The notes beneath the pieces are model-generated. The model saw only the letters and a list, made by a program, of their open reading frames with translations. It did not search any database and was not told where the DNA came from. The translations under genes were made by a program, and so were the position numbers. From Aphrocallistes beatrix (taxonomy: Eukaryota > Porifera > Hexactinellida > Sceptrulophora > Aphrocallistidae): 64,000 nt of DNA. Location: positions 5,270,001-5,334,000 of the forward strand of contig OY725490.1 in assembly GCA_963281255.1 (NCBI GenBank). The letters are read 5' to 3'. Shown here piece by piece: positions 60,122-64,000 of the stretch; the stretch's first letter is position 1; every line of letters starts with the position of its first letter.

Positions 60122-60291
60122 CTAGATAAAACAAAAGGATATTATATACCTTAGCAAAGGAAATTTGGGACAGGCTACACTCAGTTTCTAATCTATATTG
60201 AGTGGAGTCTCCGAATACCAGATCCATTAGGGATATGGCTTTTGTCCATTGAAGAGAGATGTCTGCTTATCGAAGACTGGTCCTTATATAC

Positions 60292-62596
60292 ATCTTATAT
60301 ATTAAATCACTCAATTCACAACATTTATAATGCAGTTGATGAGTCCATGATTAATTTCGAAGATCTAAGCAAAATTTTCACACCTCATAACTTATACAGA
60401 TGTCTCAATTTTATTATAGTGTACAGCAATAAAGAAGGTTTTGTGTATATTTTCACACCCTAATATACATATTTTAACACATTTGACGATTTTTGAACAA
60501 AATGCTGGAAACTAGCTTCCAACGGTTGACATGAGGTTTTAGGAGTGTAGATTTCGAACATCGTATATTCAAATCCATTAGATAAATTATTTCCTCATTT
60601 CTTTTACAACAGTTACATAAAGAAACAAACTCCAAAAATAGGTCAGATACTTGCTTCCAACGATTATGACGGGAAATCAACATCATAAAATTAGCATTAT
60701 AAGCGCGCTTCGCTTGCTTGCGCTTCGCAGCTGGCGGACATAATGGCTGAGTAATAGTCGAAGAACTGAAATTTCCAATTCTAAAAAAGGTGACAATGAC
60801 GTCATAATTCCATGATGAGTCGACATTTTCGTCTGAGCTCAGAACTTAGTGGAGCCATAGCCAAATGACACCCACATGCCAAAAATCAGCTTTCTGTGCC
60901 TGGCAGTTTCTTTAATAAATTCGTTATATATAGTATATATATAGCACCTGACAAAAGTATTCAACCACCACGAAGACCTCCATACAAATAGTATTAAATT
61001 GGGTCTGTTGCGTGGTATTCTGAGGCACCGTGGTATTCTGAGGTAACACCAATCCTGTGATCATGATGCGATCATTTACATAGTTCTAATTTAGACAATG
61101 ACTTTCCATTTGAGTAGTGATACTTGTATGTTTTCCCTGCTCTAAATAGTGTATTGTACTTCATGACTGGGAATGCTTATTAAATAAGATGTTTATTCGT
61201 CTCATTATGATATGTATATATACATATGTTAGAAACTCATTAAATCATTAAATATTCATATTATTACTTTCAAAGTGTTAAAATCGAAATCTACGTATTT
61301 AAAATATCGTATATTAGCCGTTGAAAACTCGCTTTCAGCCCAAAATAAGTTTTTTAAAAAAAGGTGTGAAAATATGTATATATACATATGTTAGAAACTC
61401 ATTAAATATTCATATTATTACTTTCAAAGTGTTAAAATCGAAAATACGTCTTAAAAGATCGTATATTAGCCGTTGAAAACTCGATTTTAGCTCAAATAAG
61501 TTTTTTAAAAAAAGGTGTGAAAATATGCATATATATATATGTTAGAAACTCATTAAATATTCATATTATTACTTTCAAAGTGTTAAAATCAAAATCTACG
61601 TATTAAAATATCGTATATTAGCCGTTGAAAACTCGCTTTTAGCACAAAATAAGTTTTTTAAAAAATGGTGTGAAAATATGCATATATACATATGTTAGAA
61701 ACTCATTAAATATTCATATTATTACTTTCAAAGTGCGAAAATCGGATCCTACGTGATGAAATACCCTACACTAGTCGTTGAGATCTTACTTATATCTTTA
61801 AACAAAGCTTTGCAGTGGAGGTGTTAAAATATGAATATATACTCCTAAAAACCGGAAGTGATGAGATTTTGCGAAAACGAAAAAATGACGGTGCACATCT
61901 ACACCATAAAGAGATCCTACATGCGAAATTTGGTATGTTTACCTTTGTTTACAATAGATACATAAAGTAAACAAATTACAAAAATAGGCTAAACTAGTTT
62001 CCAACGGTTGACATGGAGTTTTTAGTGCTGTAGATTTCGAATATTATATCTTCGGATCCATATGAGAAATTATTCGTTAACCTTTGTTTACAATATTTAT
62101 ATAAAGGAAAAAAATCCCAAAATAGGTTGGATTGAGTAACTTCAGGCGCCCATAGGGCGACTCTGCGGACACAGTGTCCGCATGCTGCCCAGCGCAAGCA
62201 AGCGAAGCGCACTTGTTAACATTATAATCGAGTCATCATTTTGATGAGAAACTAACATCATGATCGTAACTTGATTGCCCAAAAGGCGCCTCCGTCGGAC
62301 ACAAAGTGTCCGCAAGCAAAAGAGGAGAGTTTGTTTTGATTATAACTAGAAAATAACACTAGGATTGTATTTAAAAAATATTTTAGAGACTAGCTCTCAA
62401 CTGTTGGCTTTGGTTTGTTTTAATGGAATAGATTTATAAAATAACCTAATTAGAAATTGAATAGTCAATGTGATCAATGTTTGCTACCTGCAGAGACTTG
62501 TCAAATTGGTGGAACTTTCCAAAAGCACAAACGGCACCTCAACGAACAACAAATGTTCGCTTGCAGAGCAACGCAAGGATGCCAAGCGTGCTTGTT
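60292..62596 (+). mobile_element. Helentron-like repeat, subfamily 2, long copy with internal array
   Basis: The 5' part 'atcttatatattaaa' and the following 'gatgagtccatgattaattt' match the copy at 25.2 kb. The 3' end is the hairpin-like GCCAAGCGTGCTTG at 62579-62594. Inside lie a reversed Helentron-like copy (60700-60945), a Tc1-type MITE scrap (60951 on), a tandem array (61208-61830) and two further GC-rich hairpin blocks (62150-62216, 62285-62330). It is a composite of several insertions or rearrangements. Confidence 0.55.
61208..61830. repeat. ~150-bp tandem array, about four units
   Basis: Units contain 'catatgttagaaactcatta', 'attattactttcaaagtg' and 'tattagccgttgaaaact'. The units are 94-97% alike by eye except the last, which is more diverged. 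Related single units lie at 60520 and 61930-62100. Confidence 0.85.
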
Positions 62597-62962
62597 ATCA
62601 ATTAATATGGAGTATTGGGTGCTCAATGCACGCAGAATACTTTGATGAATTTGGATTGCTAAATTGAAAAATTTTAGCAAAACGAAAACAGTTAGACAGG
62701 AATTGTTTAAAGGTCAATCGTATTTTTACACTCCGATAAAGATTCACATTTTCTGCTAAAATATGATACATCAAAATGCTCATAAGGTACCATGCTATGG
62801 AGTTCTCGAGTCTGAAACCAGAAAGCTGCAAAATACATATTTATTAATGTTTCGAAATAGTCTAGATTTCCGTATCCTTCAACTGAGCCGACTCACTTAG
62901 TGAAGCTGCACTATCGGTCTGTCAACTGATTCTTATCTTATATTTAGAAAATAAAAACTCAC

Positions 62963-63073
62963 AATTCGTTGTTCACTTTTGTCAGTAGCCCTCCTCCTCC
63001 TCCTCCAACGCGCCTTCCTTCAGGGTGGTGTTGTTGTTGGTGTTCGTGGTGTTGTTGGTGTTGTTGTTCGAGA
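62963..63073 (-). CDS. possible Q/H- and Gly-rich exon, copy 2
   Basis: Same acceptor (TTTTATCTAG) and donor (GTGAGT) as copy 1. It is 111 bases, again a multiple of three. The frame reads LEQQQHQQHHEHQQQHHPEG, a shorter Gly run, and a different end, LLTKVNNE. Only this frame is open in both copies. Flanking intron-like sequence is also duplicated. Confidence 0.35.
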
Positions 63074-63532
63074 CTAGATAAAACAAAAGGATATTATATA
63101 CCTTAGCAAAGGAAATTTGGAACAGGCTACACTGTTTCTAATCTATATTGAGTGGACTCTCCGAATACCAGATCCATTAGGGATATGGCTTTCTGCTTTT
63201 CGGAGACTGGTCCTTATATACATCTTATATATTAAATCACTCAATTCACAACATTTAGAATGCAGTTTTGTATTTATTATCAATTAATATGGTGTATTGG
63301 GTGCTCAATGCACACAGAATACTTTGTATAACCATGGAATAGTGAAAGTCATCAAAAATCACGGCGACTCTGTGGAACGTAAGTGTGGAAAGTGTGCTAG
63401 TACATTTATTTAATAATATGTGTCCCATTATCAAGTTAATACATTTTCGTTTTACATTGTTCTCCAAGTAAATAATAGCGGTTTTCTGTATAAATGTCAA
63501 TTTCTCAGTAAAAATATTATATATACACTTAC

Positions 63533-63565
63533 GTTTGTCTATATTTGATTGTTGTTGCATCGATT
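63533..63565 (-). CDS. possible 33-base exon
   Basis: In minus orientation a T-rich tract ending CTAG precedes AATCGATGCAACAACAATCA... and GTAAGT follows. One frame reads ESMQQQSNIDK. Very short and supported only by splice signals and Gln-rich content resembling the neighbouring cassettes. Confidence 0.25.
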
Positions 63566-63699
63566 CTAGGTAATGAAAAAAAGGAAACGAAATATAATAT
63601 GCATTAATAAAAGAAAAATATAAGTACTGTCTATCCTCCTAAACTTAGCCCTAACTACCACTAGCAGAAAAATAATTTCAGATATGATATTTTTCAGCT

Positions 63700-63785
63700 A
63701 ATACAAGCGTGCTTCGCGCACTTGCATCGCGATGCTAGCGGAAACTTCGTGTCAGTAGAGCGGGCGCCTGGAGACATCAGTCTAG
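63700..63785 (-). mobile_element. Helentron-like hairpin end, fragment
   Basis: 'caagcgtgcttcgcgcacttgc' and 'gcggaaacttcgtgtcagt' are degraded forms of the family's terminal hairpin and GC-rich block. Confidence 0.5.
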
Positions 63786-64000
63786 TTCAGACGCTACAGA
63801 TGCCTAGCTAGTATTGATTCCTTCCATTAATCCAATTCGAATTTTTTTACTTTATCTAGTAATTGTAAACACAAACAAAATTTTTATCATAACGATTTCG
63901 AAAATACGATATTCAGAATCGACACCACTTAAAAATATTATAACAATTGTTAAAAGCTCAACCTATTTTTAGAATTTGGTTAATTTATATAACTATTGTG

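Noticed and set aside
61208-61830. CRISPR-like regular array
   Set aside because: The ~150-bp units are repeated along their whole length with no unique spacers, and the context is eukaryotic. It is a tandem repeat.

Overview
This is an AT-rich (roughly two-thirds A+T by eye) animal nuclear segment that is almost entirely built of transposable elements. The supporting evidence is spliced exons with GT/AG junctions, a host gene exon of the conserved eukaryotic phosphatase regulator sds22 (PPP1R7), a tRNA-derived SINE, and transposons of many eukaryotic superfamilies (hAT, P, Tc1/mariner, pogo-like MITEs, PIF/Harbinger, Ginger, TTAA-target foldbacks, Helentron-like repeats). An invertebrate is the best guess. 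The species cannot be named from the sequence.

Layout. 0-9.4 kb: Tc1/mariner-type and pogo-type MITEs, a broken P-element transposase fragment with its THAP domain, and a nearly whole ZBED/hAT element that jumped into the first bases of a MITE. 9.4-15.4 kb: fossil Gypsy-like pol remnants on the minus strand, broken up by MITEs, Helentron-like repeats and a large foldback element. 16.5-18.5 kb: a mariner with an intact-looking catalytic triad sits inside a mariner-type MITE and is flanked by 156-bp direct repeats instead of a simple TA. 18.6-19.8 kb: a hAT MITE with a perfect 8-bp duplication, then the last coding exon of PPP1R7. 21-31 kb: a SINE, foldback elements, a two-gene PIF/Harbinger element interrupted by a Helentron-like repeat, and a 46-bp minisatellite. 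31.5-38.4 kb: a minus-strand P element split by a MITE and abutted by a three-level nest of TTAA-target elements. 39-42.6 kb: minisatellites, MITEs and repeats. 42.6-48.9 kb: a Ginger-type DNA transposon (retroviral-type integrase plus OTU protease, spliced) with TGTTGT...ACAACA ends and a GGCC target duplication. 49-59.7 kb: three members of one foldback family, two of which carry the same TTAA element at the same site. 52.4-53.8 and 60-63.6 kb: low-copy sequence with exon-like cassettes, some tandemly duplicated, that may belong to unrecognised minus-strand host genes.

The genes do not work together as an operon or pathway. The organising principle is nesting. Several insertions can be dated relative to one another because an uninterrupted paralogue (an empty site) lies elsewhere in the same window. 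No tRNA, rRNA or CRISPR array was found. One non-autonomous family, with a CAAGCG-AAGCG-CGCTTG terminal hairpin and a TA-microsatellite, recurs at least fifteen times and is the commonest single component.
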